From contig CP136066.1 of assembly GCA_032622095.1 (NCBI GenBank), positions 196,594,816 to 196,658,815 on the forward strand: a stretch of DNA of 64,000 nucleotides, given 5' to 3'. Below, piece after piece: positions 23,023 through 34,300 of this stretch (the stretch's first letter is position 1; every line of letters begins with the position of its first letter). A model generated the notes under the pieces. The model made no database searches. It was not told the DNA's origin and saw nothing but the letters and a program-made list of their open reading frames with translations. The position numbers and the translations under genes are program-made. The stretch is from Siphonodentalium dalli. Lineage: Eukaryota > Mollusca > Scaphopoda > Gadilida > Siphonodentaliidae.

Positions 23023-24117
23023 TTTCTGGAAAGTTTCTTTATTATCAAATTTATATAGAATGTCTGAACACCCCTAAAGATGAATAATAGACCATTCCAA
23101 TGTATTCCATATAAAAGGTTTCGCCTGGAGAATACCTAACTCACTGAATGTCATATCAATCATAGTTTGAGCCTCTCTATGTAGTTATAAAGAATGGAAA
23201 ATGTTGGGTTCCTTTATGTAACAGAGTGCTCTATCATAGTTAGAGTTGTGTCAACCTTGAGTGGTTCGTAACCTTTAGCTCATTCAGTTTTCCTTGTCAT
23301 GAAATATTGGCTAAGTCCTGGCTGAGTTCTCCGATACTCAATCTCGGCCCAGACATCTAATAACTGATATAGACGACAGTGTCGGATAACGAAATGAAAC
23401 AATCAATTCAACTGACAAGCTGATCCTCAATATGGGAGACATGTTTCGTAACAGAAGTGCCGAAAAGGATAAACATGGCAACCGTTTAGGAAGTCATGAA
23501 TCAAGCGCTAGCAACTGATGACGCTTCCGGTGTCAATTCTATCTTTCCAAAATGTGGGAGCTCTTTGTTAAAGTTCAAAATTATCTATTTTGGCTATTCA
23601 ACTTTACTTTGGTATGTACGTTCCAAATCTTTTCCAAATTTCTGTAAACCGCTCCTGGATCATGCCTCACAAATCTTATATCATGATGGACGGGGAAACC
23701 TGTATCTGTACAAATTGGGCAACAGAACCTTAAACCACCCCCATATCTTTAATATGCTTTACAGCTACGTTCCTTTTCCATCATGATATACACACACCCG
23801 TTTTATGCACGTATCACGTGAAAAATTATATTTATAGCGACAGAATTATCAGTCATTTTACTATTCTATATCCTTTGTTGACTTATAGATAGCCGAGGGT
23901 TCGCCCTCGGTTACCAGTCGATCTTCCATACTAGTTTTTTCCTGCTAGTCCGTGGGGTCGGTGTGGTGCAGTCCACCCAGTTTGTAGATTACTAGGCCTT
24001 GACATCACCTTTGCCATTTGGCATAAACCATAAAACGGATAACGAAATTAAACAATCAATTCAACTGACAAGCTGATCCTCAATGGGAGACATGTTTCGT
24101 AACAGAATCTATTTCCT
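23023..24117. repeat. No gene; 70-bp direct repeat
   Basis: A segment of about 70 bp (GATAACGAAATGAAACAATC, CAACTGACAAGCTGATCCTC, GGGAGACATGTTTCGTAACA) occurs at 23383-23454 and 24040-24107 with only a few differences. A 96-residue frame between the copies (23496-23786) has no recognisable domain. A small hairpin GCCGAGGG-TTCG-CCCTCGG lies at about 23893-23910. Confidence 0.6.
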
Positions 24118-24516
24118 ATAACCCTTTACCCAACAAAACGGCCAAAACCGGCCAAATAAAGCTTCAACAGCCTAAAATATCTTCGGTCTGTCTCAATAGA
24201 ACCATACACATATGGATATCATTGGAACCGGCTCCTTGACCACATTGTGATAGTTACAGTTAGCCCTGTGCCAATGCATTCTCTTATATATGCGAGTCGA
24301 CCATAGGTCGCCTCGCATATATAAGAGAATGCATTGGCCTAAAAACAATCTTTTTTTAACACTTTTTACCATTTTTTCTTACATTCTTTAACAATTTTAT
24401 AATTTTTAATGTGTTAAGCCAATGCATTCTCTTATATATGCGAGGCGACCTATGGTCGACTCGCATATATAAGAGAATGCATTGGCACAGGGCCGTTCTG
24501 TTGGGTAAAGGGTTAA
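24118..24516 (-). mobile_element. Family A piggyBac-like MITE
   Basis: Reverse orientation: ACCCTTTACCCAACAAAACG at left, TTCTGTTGGGTAAAGGG then TTAA at right. Left target site reads ATAA, probably a mutated TTAA. Both hairpins are intact with core GTCGACC-ATA-GGTCGCC. Confidence 0.88.
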
Positions 24517-24600
24517 CTTGTGAATAAAAACTACTTCAAACTATAGAATATAAATATTGCTGTGTGTCCAGTAACAGAAAAATGCAATTTTTAGGTTGTT

Positions 24601-24863
24601 TTAACACTTTAATAATAGAAGCTTGGCTAGTGCAGCATTAAAGATCCTGTGCCAGTGAATTCTCTTATATATGTGAGTCTCATATATGTGAGAGAATGCA
24701 CTGGCTTACAAGGTCAAGGTAACTATTGTTAGGCCAATGTATTCTCTTATACATATGCAAGGCTCCCTTATAATGGGAGACTCGCATATATAAGATAATG
24801 CAGTGGAATTTGGCACAGGGTTTTCGAAAAAAATTCAGGAAGCTCCAGTCATGAAAGTGTTAA
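24601..24863 (+). mobile_element. Family C piggyBac-like MITE, degenerate
   Basis: TTAA then CACTTTAATAATAGAAGCTT; ends CCAGTCATGAAAGTG then TTAA. The first hairpin has lost its GC-rich core (GTGAGTCTCATATATGTGAG); the second is partly kept. Confidence 0.75.
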
Positions 24864-24926
24864 CGTTTTGGCTGCTATTATGCTATACATCCATACTGAA
24901 TACTGTACTATTTCAACACACTTGTA

Positions 24927-25156
24927 TTAACCCTTTGAGTGCCAGGGGCCGATCTCATCGGCCCTAAACCTACAAAATAAGTCTGTTAAAGAATATAAGA
25001 ATAAATTATTAAAATTGTAAAAAAAAAAAATGTTAGGCCAATGCATTCTCTTATATATGCGAGGCGACCTATGGTCGACTCGCATATATAAGAGAATGCA
25101 TTGGCACAGGGTATATGGGTTGATACAAAAATCGACCTGGCACTCAAAAGGGTTAA
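24927..25156 (+). mobile_element. Family B piggyBac-like MITE, complete
   Basis: TTAA, CCCTTTGAGTGCCAGG, GGCCGATCTCATCGGCC (itself a small palindrome), then A-rich spacer, one hairpin of about 68 bp, CGACCTGGCACTCAAAAGGG and TTAA. The hairpin is the same module as in family A. Confidence 0.88.
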
Positions 25157-25404
25157 TTCAGCCATTATTCATCGCTGGAACTCAAGATATTGGGGCATAT
25201 GAACCATTGTATCTCAAAGTTTGAAACATTGTATGATATTCAAGGATTGTGAATAAAAATAGCAAATCTGTTTGTTGTGCAACTTCAATGTATTATTCCA
25301 TATACATGCAAGGCTTAAAATTCGTAAGACAATCAGATTCGATTCTCGCAAAGTGAAACATTAGAATCAACTTTGATTCTCGCCACTCAACTTTGATTCT
25401 CGCA

Positions 25405-25551
25405 TACAGTAATGCTCTAAGTAATCGACTCCTTAACGACAGCAGAATTATGGGTAACTTTTCATGATTTAGTCGGAAATATGGCTTGTTGCCATTCATC
25501 GGAAAGCTCTGCTGTCATTAAGGAGTCGATTACTTAGAGCATTACTGTACA
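25405..25551. mobile_element. Family E MITE, inner right arm deleted
   Basis: TACAGTAATGCTCTAAGTAA to TTAGAGCATTACTGTA, with the left arm complete and the right inner arm missing. Confidence 0.85.
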
Positions 25552-28500
25552 TATGTCTATCTCTGCTTTGTTATATAAAGACATAATATCATAGCTACAG
25601 TATTAGGCCAGGGTGTTTTGTTTTTCAATTGGTTAATATAAATTTTCAAAATTGAAAGCTATACATGTACAATAAATATTGCAATGTTGCATTCCTGTCA
25701 CATTCACATCAACTCATTTCACTGAAGATACAGGGAGAGGGTAAACTTTTTAAAGATATTACTGTTGTGAAATTGACTCAGTGTATTGAATTTTCAAAAC
25801 TTCCCAGGGGGATTCCCTTCAAGCCATCTCTAACATGGATCGAGTAATACAACATATCCCCCTCTCAACCAACTTGTGACATAATCAGTATTTGATTTTG
25901 ATTCTCATACCCTCAAACTTGTGAATCAGCTTTGATTCTCGTAAAAATGGATGGATTGTAAGGCCTCACATGTTGATAAATTATCTTCTTGATTCAAGTT
26001 TACACATAGACATTTCTTAAATTTTACCCATAATTGTAAAACATCTTTCAAAAAAATATTTTCGTGGTGATTATAGGACTTTTCATGAATTACATGTATC
26101 CATCTATACGAGAAACAGATCCTTGGATACAATTTCCTTAAAAAGAATTTGCCAACTTTTGTTATGCAAGCAAAGTCGTCTCACCCATGTGAATGGAAGT
26201 GGTGCACTTAATTAGTTCAAAATTCTCAATACAAAAGATTTTCCACACAAATGCACACTATGATGGCCCACAAAATGTTATATCCAGCTTTCTGGGACAA
26301 AACTTGGCCTGAAATGATTATGGGGTTTCTGTGAGCCACGATCTAAAGATTAGTTTGTGACACACTCAAGCGTCAAGGGTGCAAGTAAACTGGGGGGGGG
26401 GGGGGGCAGTTGGCCTGGGTGTTTGGGGGGTCCATAGGTACATGTATGCTCCCCAAAGACATTTTTAGCTCACCTGAGACGAAGTCTCCATTGGAGTACA
26501 GTCATCACTCCCTGTCCATCAGTCCATCCTCAATGTCGAGCTTTAAGGGTGCATCCCAAACTCCATGCAGGGTTTACCTCCCTTGATGACTCGGTAAGAC
26601 TGCGCCTATCGGTGACATTTTACCCACATTTGGTGGACTTCCGCAATATTAAGATATATACTCAGCGAACAAAGCAACATGCTGCTCTTGTTAAGCACCC
26701 AAAATATCGAACAAAATTTGTGTAAATTTAGAACCTTTTGTCTGAAAAGACAGTGTGATTCGGTTCTCCGATTATTTTATTAAAACAAAAGTCTAAACGC
26801 ACGTGTACGACATTGTCACAACTCATACGGCAAGTCAAACACAAGAGTTCTAATTTGCTGCAATTTTGACTAGTAGCTTGTGAAAATCATCAACAAACCT
26901 ACCGCACTGATTTTCCATTATGTTTTAGTGTGGGAATTTTTCTCATAGCACATAGAAAATTTGACTTTGGAGTGATCGGGTTTCGCCATTTTTGCTGGAA
27001 AATCCCATGCTAAATATAGAAACACAGACTAGTACCCAACCAGTGACAGTCAGAAAGGAAGTATGACTGGTGCGCTCTGGTAGAGATTGGTTCCATTCAT
27101 CAGCAAAATTATTTAAACCTCTTCTCCAGTGGCATAAGATCGAATGGGTTCATATTTGGTATGGATGTTCCCTAGGTGACTGGGTTTCAGATTTATTCAA
27201 ATTGGGTCACCAGAGTGGAGCCAGGGACATAACTCTTTCCCTCCATGGTAATTCTTAAAACAACCTATACCAAAGAACCATCAGTCCTATTTAGCTTATA
27301 TTTGGTACAGACGGCCCTGTGTGACTGAGATCCAGATTTGTCGACTGATCAAAAAGGGGCCGAATTAGGGAATCGGGCCCTCACTGAGACTCATTTGACA
27401 TTTTTGGAAAATTCACGAATTGGGCGCCTTCTTAAAACATCTGTTTCTCAGGAACCATGCACCATGCTGATCAATGAGATTGACAATCTGACATATGGTG
27501 TGAAGGGGCCTTGGATGGTAGGGATTCAGATTTGTAAAAAAAATGGCCAGAGCTGGAGTCACACTTTCCAAGTGACACCCCCTCCTGACCCCGTTAACAC
27601 AACCCCCACCCCCAAGAGAAACTATTTGTGCTGTTTAAATTCAAGTTTGGTATAGATTCCTAGGATCATACAATGGTTTGATATCTTATTAGTTTATATA
27701 TTGGTAGGTGTTATAATGTCATCTGTATTTAGGATGCAAACCATTTTCGTCTATCTAATGCGGTGTATAGCAATTACTAGTATGTTGGTAACATATCTCT
27801 ATACAGTATGATATCTGTAGGATGCCATGGATAATATTGACCTTTCCCTAAAAATGTTTGTTACCTTTGGGGCACATGTATCACTTGACATGGTTTAAAT
27901 AATTATGGAATCATAATTGGTCAAAAGAAAAGACAATGCAATCCTTGTGAAATACTCAGTTTAGCATATGTGATAGTGACTGAGAAGTTGATAACAGGCC
28001 TAAAAATTTGAGGCGAACGACTGAAGGTTATCTAAGATGAAAATGCTGCAAACAAAAACAGGTTGTGCCAAAGTTTTACAAATGCAGGTCTCGCGATAAC
28101 TAATTCTCACCTTAATTTTTGCTCAATCGAGCAGAATCGAGTCCCAAAATGAGACATTCAAATTTATCACAGTAGTTCAATGAGTAACCCATCTGTAGTT
28201 AATAATAACAGTTGCAGTGATTATAACAGTTTGTGTAACTCTCCTGCTAACCTATGGTATTGGTTACCTAAGCACAAACCAGGCAAACAAAAATAGGTTA
28301 CACATGTGATAACATATATGCTATAAGGTTATTTTGAATTATGCAGACTGCAGTAGACTTCAAACTCCCAGTCTTCTCAGTCCCAATATTCTGATGAGCG
28401 ACTTCACAGTCATTGACTGTCTTGTTTTAAAATGGGTTCAATTTCGGTGGTTTTGGCAGTCATAATTCAAGGCACACTAGCTTAAAAATTTGTCAGTATT

Positions 28501-28552
28501 AATTATCATACCATTTTATACAACTTCTATAAAGGTGCTCATAATTTGTGAT
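25552..28552. other. No gene recognised
   Basis: Long AT-rich stretch. A G run lies at about 26393-26406. About 26465-26660 (GCTCACCTGAGACGAAGTCT) and 27060-27340 (TTTGGTATGGATGTTCCCTA, AGCCAGGGACATAACTC) have the style of dispersed invertebrate repeats. Open frames at 27070-27258 and 27338-27655 lie in this repeat-like part and show no domain. Confidence 0.5.
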
Positions 28553-28621
28553 AGATCATGCCATGAATCTCTACTAATGCTAACTCCGGTTTAGCATTAG
28601 TAGAGATTCATGGCATGATCT
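28553..28621. repeat. Perfect 31-bp inverted repeat
   Basis: Arms 28553-28583 and 28591-28621 are perfectly complementary (AGATCATGCCATGAATCTCT at the outer left), with loop CTCCGGT. A related single arm (AGTAGAGATTCATGGTATGA) occurs at 37859-37880, at the edge of a family H copy. Confidence 0.85.
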
Positions 28622-29361
28622 AAATTTGTGAAAAAGTTGGGGGAATATTCCCCTATGCTCGGCCGCCTCTTTCAGCCATGATATTAAGAAATCTGTATTA
28701 ATTGAGCGATGACTCCAGACACATACTGTAAGTATAAAAGTACATCAGGAGTCTCGTTGATGTTATATCAAAATCTATAGAGTCTGTTAGTCTCTAGAGG
28801 AGATCCAAGATGAGTGGATGTTTCTGAGAATCAGCGCTATAAATAACTCCAGACCACCACTGATGAAAAATCTAATTGGCCCACTGACTGCTGCGCACAA
28901 AAATAAATTGGTATTTCCCAATCTCACCAGAGAGGGCATGTACACCCACAATCTTTGTTACAATTTATCAGTAAAAATATGGTGTATTTTCATAGATTTT
29001 GAATTATATGATGGATTATGCTATTGATAAGGTATGGCTATCATTCACTGGTGAACATGTGATTTTACCAGGCGAGACAGGACGGAGTCTGGGAGTATTT
29101 ATCATCAGTTTTCATGGTAAACAGCTTTTGGCCTACGCAGTTCAACTGTTGTCTGTACTTTAGTTTCTCAGTCATTATATTTCCACTGTGGTGTAATAAG
29201 GTTTTGGTCCCTTTATAACAGAGACATAGTGAAGAGGGAACACCGCAGCGATATTAAGCTGAAGCAACATGGATGCTTAAAATTATGAAAGTAATGCACT
29301 ACAAAGTGCAATAGTCCTCAATTTAGGGGGATTAGATCGAGAACTTCATACTTTATGCACT
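28622..29361. other. No gene seen
   Basis: Nothing recognised apart from small chance frames. Confidence 0.5.
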
Positions 29362-29369
29362 GTCAACCA

Positions 29370-29763
29370 CTAGCCTGCAAATAGCGTGTCTGTCATTTGC
29401 AGAATGAGGTCCCCAGAGGGTGAATTTAGTGATGCTATCCCGCACAGCGGGCTAGCACCACCAAATTCACCCTCTGGAGATCTCATTCTGCTTAGGCCTC
29501 ATCTTCTGGGAAGTATCTATTCCCTAATTTGCAGAAGATAAAATCCATAATCGAGGTGCCCAATGGGTGAACATCACCAACTTCAACTGGGGAACTTCAA
29601 TCTGCATGATCCTAGGTCTACCATAGCAGTTGAGGGCCTAAGCAGAATGAGGTCCCCAGAGGGTGAATTTAGTGATGCTAGCCTGCTATGCGGGGTAGCG
29701 TCACTAAATTCACCCTCTGGGGACCTCATTCTGCAAATGACAGACACGCTATTTGCAGGCTTG
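29370..29763. mobile_element. Family D hAT-like MITE, complete
   Basis: CTAGCCTGCAAATAGCGTGT at left, GCTATTTGCAGGCTTG at right; 8-bp flanks GTCAACCA and GTCAACTA (7 of 8). Two hairpins are separated by about 120 bp that include GGTGCCCAATGGGTGAACAT. Divergent open frames across it on both strands are a by-product of the inverted repeats. Confidence 0.9.
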
Positions 29764-29771
29764 GTCAACTA

Positions 29772-30388
29772 ACAACATGTACAATCAGATGATAAATATC
29801 TAATGATGGCATCTATTCTAGGTTATTGTAGATTGCTAACAGTGACTGGTGTTTGAAGTTATAAGTTCTCCATCTAAACACCCCTATTACACAGTAGAGT
29901 ACTAGAATTACATCACTCAATCCTTGTCCTTCAACTTTACTGCGTACTTTGGTGTGGCAGTTTCTTTTTCCGTGTCACAAATTTAATAAGATTTCACACT
30001 TGAGACACCCACGCCTAGCTTTATCTTTGAACTAGCTGTATTGTTTGCTTTGTTCATTGTCCATCAGTTGAGCTATCTTGTTAGAAAAAAATAGGAAATG
30101 AATGGTACCCATCCTGGGCTGACACAGCTATCTTACCCTGAACAACTTCACACTACTCTGGTATCTCGGTGAATCCCCATTCCCCTTAATTGGCCTCATT
30201 CCTGCTTAACCTTTTGAAAGTTTTAGAGTGAACATCTTTTTAAAATAGAATGAAGGAGTTATTTGAGTTGCTGTTCTCAAAGACCTCAGAAAATTAAGGG
30301 AATCTGGACAAAAGTCAACAAAAATTACATATTATATATTAAGAAATTGTTTGCAACATGCAGAAATTTTGTCCGAGCTTTTTAACCT
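29772..30388. other. No gene seen
   Basis: Upstream of the first coding exon of the gene at 31291. I could not identify a promoter or non-coding first exon here. Confidence 0.45.
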
Positions 30389-30492
30389 ACAGTAATGCCC
30401 TAATAATTGACTCCTTAACCACAGCAGAATTATGGGTAACTTTTCAAGATTTAGTCGGAAATATGGCTTGTTGCCATTCATTGGAAAGCTCT
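30389..30492. mobile_element. Family E MITE, left half
   Basis: TACAGTAATGCCCTAATAAT through CATTGGAAAGCTCTCACTGA, then joins directly to a truncated C element. Confidence 0.8.
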
Positions 30493-31144
30493 CACTGATA
30501 GGGAGACTCACATATATAAGCGAATGCATTGGCCTACATTTGTAATTATATTTGTCTTGACCATGTATGACAGTGAATTATCTTATATATGCGAAGCTCC
30601 CTATGGGAGACTTGAATATATAAGAGAAAGCACTGGCTCAGGGTCTTTAACCCTTTACCCAACAGAACGGCCCTGTGCCAATGCATTCTCTTATATATGC
30701 TAGTCGACCATAGGTCGCCTCGCATATATAAGAGAATGCATTGGCTTAACACATATTAAAAATGATAAAATTGTCAAAGAATGTAGAAAAATATTATAAA
30801 AATTGTTAAAAAATGTAAGAAAAAATTATAAAATTGTTAAAGAATATAAGAAAAAATGGTAAAGTGTAAAAAAAATTTTTTTATTTAGGTCAATGCATTC
30901 TCTTATATATGCGAGGCGACCTATGGTCGACTCGCATATATAAGAGAATGCATTGGCACAGGGCATAACTGTAACCATCACAATGTGGTCGATGAACCGG
31001 TTCCAATGATATCCATATTTGTATGGTGTTATTGAGACCGACCGAAGATATTTTAGGCTGTTGAAGCCTTATTTGGGCGTTTTTGGCCGGTTTGTTGGGT
31101 AAAGGGTTAATACTCCAGCGCAGCTCCCATCGCAAAAGGGTTAA
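30493..31144 (+). mobile_element. Family C MITE, left-truncated and split by a family A element
   Basis: C sequence resumes mid-hairpin (TAGGGAGACTCACATATATA), continues to CAGGGTCTT, is interrupted at TTAA by a complete A element (30647-31110), then continues TACTCCAGCGCAGCTCCCAT to AAAAGGG and TTAA. The uninterrupted C element at 5397-5682 shows the unfilled site. Confidence 0.85.
30647..31110 (+). mobile_element. Family A MITE nested in family C
   Basis: TTAA CCCTTTACCCAACAGAACGG to TTGTTGGGTAAAGGG TTAA. The A/T spacer is expanded by about 65 bp relative to other copies through repeats of AAAATTGTTAAA-type units. Confidence 0.92.
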
Positions 31145-31226
31145 TATCATACTTTGAATCCTTATCTCAAAGCATACACTTAAATGTATATCCAATTGTT
31201 TGATGTTTGTCTTCTGTTTTTTCCAG

Positions 31227-31290
31227 GTAGCAGCCAGAAAGAGAACAGGAATATATTACACATCGCTCATCCACACATTATAAAGAAATC
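31227..31290 (+). other. TDRKH: TDRKH 5' UTR part of first coding exon
   Basis: A good splice acceptor (TTCTGTTTTTTCCAG, ending 31226) opens this exon, so a non-coding exon lies upstream. The frame of the ATG meets an in-frame TAG at 31228-31230 with no other ATG between, which fixes the start at 31291. Base -3 is A, a favourable initiation context. Confidence 0.75.
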
Positions 31291-31390
31291 ATGTTAGAGC
31301 TCACGACGGCAGGAAAGATGGCGCTGTTTGTCGCCATACCGACCACAATCGTCCTATTATACTGGCTGTTCAGGAACTCCGATGATGAGG
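31291..31390 (+). CDS. TDRKH: TDRKH coding exon 1: N-terminal membrane anchor
   Basis: Residues 1-33 plus one base. After MLELTTAGK a hydrophobic stretch, MALFVAIPTTIVLLYWLF, is followed by an acidic run. This matches the N-terminal anchor by which TDRKH is held in the mitochondrial outer membrane. The donor GTGAGT lies at 31391. Confidence 0.92.
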
Positions 31391-34300
31391 GTGAGTGAAA
31401 TATGTAAATTAATTTGACTTTCATACCAGAAACCTTAACCCTTTACCCGATAGAAGGGCCCTGTGCCAATGCATTCTCTTATATATGCGAGTCGACCATA
31501 GGTCGCCTCGCATATATAAGAGAATGCATTGGCTTAACACATTAAAAATTATAAAATTGTTAAAGAATGTAAGAAAAAATGGTAAAAAGTGTTAAAAAAA
31601 CAATTTTTTTTAGGCCAATGCATTCTCTTATATATGCGAGGCGACCTATGGTCGACTCGCATATATAAGAGAATGCATTGGCACAGGACTAACTGTAACT
31701 ATCACAATGTGGTCAAGGAGCCGGTTCCAATGATATCCATATTTGTATGGTTCTATTGAGACAGACCGAAGATATTTTAGGCTGTTGAAGCTTTATTTGG
31801 CCGGTTTTGGCCGGTTTGTTGGGTAAAGGGTTAATTGTGCCGCATCTCGCTAAAAGATTCAAACACAGCCCTCAAATTTAGGAAAAATGTCCCGTGGAAA
31901 CTTTAATGCTGTGGCATGTTAACCCTTCCATGACGGATCAAGTCTGAGTTTAGTGTGCCTGTCATTTGCAGAATGAGGTCATCAGAGGGTGAATTTAGTG
32001 ACGCTATCCTGCATAGCAGATAGGGCCTGCGAATTGGACATTTTGATCGAATCGAATATCGAATCGAATTCAGGAATTCAGGAATCATATCTGTATGTTG
32101 CATTCTCAATTGGGCATGTTTTGTCAACGATTAGATGATTTGTGAAACGTTCCATGAAGTACATGCACGAAGTTCCATCATAACTCATGTGAACCGTCAT
32201 TTGCAATGCTATTAACTTCAATTGATAATTGATTAAAACGTCCATGAGACCGTCACGACGATTAAAATATAACCACTAATCGGATTATTGGAACTAAAAT
32301 CACGCAAAATTTGTACAGTCTGCATGTGCATGCAAAATTGCAAATCAACATTCGGAATCACCCGTTGTTATAAAACTTGAAGATGCAACAACAGTTGCAG
32401 TGTAGTCTGTTTATTTAGTGCTGGATGCTCCTTGGACAGATGATTCCATAGATGGGTCGTTGTCCCAGATGCTTGCGATTTATACACCATGTTGCATTCA
32501 TCACATGTGTAATAAACATGAATAACGGATGACGTTTTGTCAAGTGTCAAAGAACGCTCCGAAATTGAAAGTAAACTTCAAAAGAAAACACTGCCAAAAT
32601 GCATTTTTCGATGCCGGGAACACGTGTTGTTTAAATTCTGAGCTATATTACATAGCGCGAAATCTGAGATGGATAGACTGCGGATAACGCTAGCGGTTGA
32701 TCAGTCTCATAGCTATTATAATTCATGCGCGTCGTCGGTCCATCTGCGATCTCCAAGATTCTGCTGAGTTGTAGAATAAGATTTGTAAGCAGAATGAGGT
32801 CCCCAGAGGGTGAATTTGGTGATGCTAGCCCGCTATGGTGGGTAGCATCACTAAATTCACCCTCTGGGGACCTCATTCTGCAAATGACAGGCACACTAAA
32901 CTCAGGCTTGTGACGGTAGCTGTGCTGGTGCACCATTAAAGACTCTGTGCCTTCTCTTGTATATGTGAATCTCCCATAGGGAGCCTAGTGCATATAATAG
33001 AATGTGCTTGCTTACAAGGCGGATTTCAAAATTGGGGGAAAATGTCCCACAGAAGATTTAATGCTAGGGCATATTAGAATACAATTGTTGCCACGGCATT
33101 TCCCACAGCATTGCTTATTGCCGTGGACAATTTCGAGGACTGACAAGTTCAAGGTAAATATTGTTAGGCCAATGTATGTATGAGAATGTACTGGCACAGG
33201 GTTTTTGCAAAATTTCAGGAAGCTCCAGTCATGGAAGGGTTAATACATTGTTGCCGTGTTTTACGTAATCTGATGAGACCAGAGTAAAAACAAAACTGTC
33301 CATTTCCGATTCCATGTGGGGAATTCCTGTGTTTCTTTAAGCAACTTAAAAAGTGACATCATTTGTTATTTCAAAATTAATTCTCTGTGTTAACAAGTAC
33401 TAATGTAACCCTATACTGAATCAGACATGTCAAAGATTCACATCTCTGTTTCAAGAAATAGGACTGTATTTGTTATCAATGATATCCTGACCCGAAATTA
33501 GGTTATTAACCCTTTACCCACCAGAACGGCCCTGTGCCAATGCATTCTCTTATATATGCGAGTCGACCATAGGTCGCCTCGCATATATAAGAGAATGCAT
33601 TGGCTTAACACATTAATAATTATAAAATTGTTAAAGAATGTAAGAAAAAATGGTAAAAAGTGTTAAAAAAAGATTTTTTTTAGGCCAATGCATTCTCTTA
33701 TATATGCGAGGCGACCTATGGTCGACTCGCATATATAAGAGAATGCATTGGCACAGGGCATAACTGTAACCATCACAATGAGCCGGTTCCAATGATATCC
33801 ATATTTGTATGGTTTTATTGAGACAGACCCAAGATAATTTAGGCTGTTGAAGCTTTATTTGGGCGTTTTTGGCCGGTTTGTTTGTTAAAGGGTTAAATAG
33901 AATTATTGGCACCTAAACAACAGTTCTGCGAATGCCAATATAAATGCCGAAACATGAAAAATATTCTAGTTAGGGTGTATACTTGCCATCCTATGATTTA
34001 TTGTATCTGATTTCCCAACATAGAATATTGCTTTCTATTCGGGGAGCTAATGCAAACATTACAAAAATGTATTCAACAGACTACAAAAGCTATAAACTGA
34101 ATTCTATCTGAGGAATGGTTTTATACGATAGGTTATATTTCGGACTCAAAACATGGTGTTTTCTCGCTAATTGCTACCGGTAACTGAACTGATGTATTAG
34201 ATTCGGTATTCAATTTGATCATATTCATGACCGTCTTCTATGTTGTATAATATTGATGTGGCCTCATCCACTAACTCTCTTCTATTCAAACCTGCAAATA

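Larger units (their letters stand above)
31939..32910. mobile_element. Family D MITE nested in C and itself interrupted
   Basis: Left end CAAGTCTGAG, right end CTCAGGCTTG; 8-bp flanks TGACGGAT and TGACGGTA, both from the C element. Its centre is replaced by a hAT fragment at about 32026-32755 carrying a BED finger frame. Confidence 0.85.
31919..33243 (+). mobile_element. Family C MITE split by a family D element, intron 1
   Basis: TTAA CCCTTCCATGACGGAT, interruption 31939-32910, then TGACGGTAGCTGTGCTGGTG and the rest of C to CAGTCATGGAAGGG TTAA. A second block of about 130 bp at 33019-33151, absent from other C copies, carries CCACGGCATTTCC and resembles 31866-31918. Confidence 0.85.

Noticed and set aside
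23496-23786. 96-codon frame as a possible first exon of TDRKH
   Set aside because: No domain, no convincing splice donor in frame, and TDRKH already has an in-frame stop just before its ATG.
29563-29772. Divergent frames with near-mirror proteins on both strands
   Set aside because: They arise from the inverted repeats of a family D MITE.
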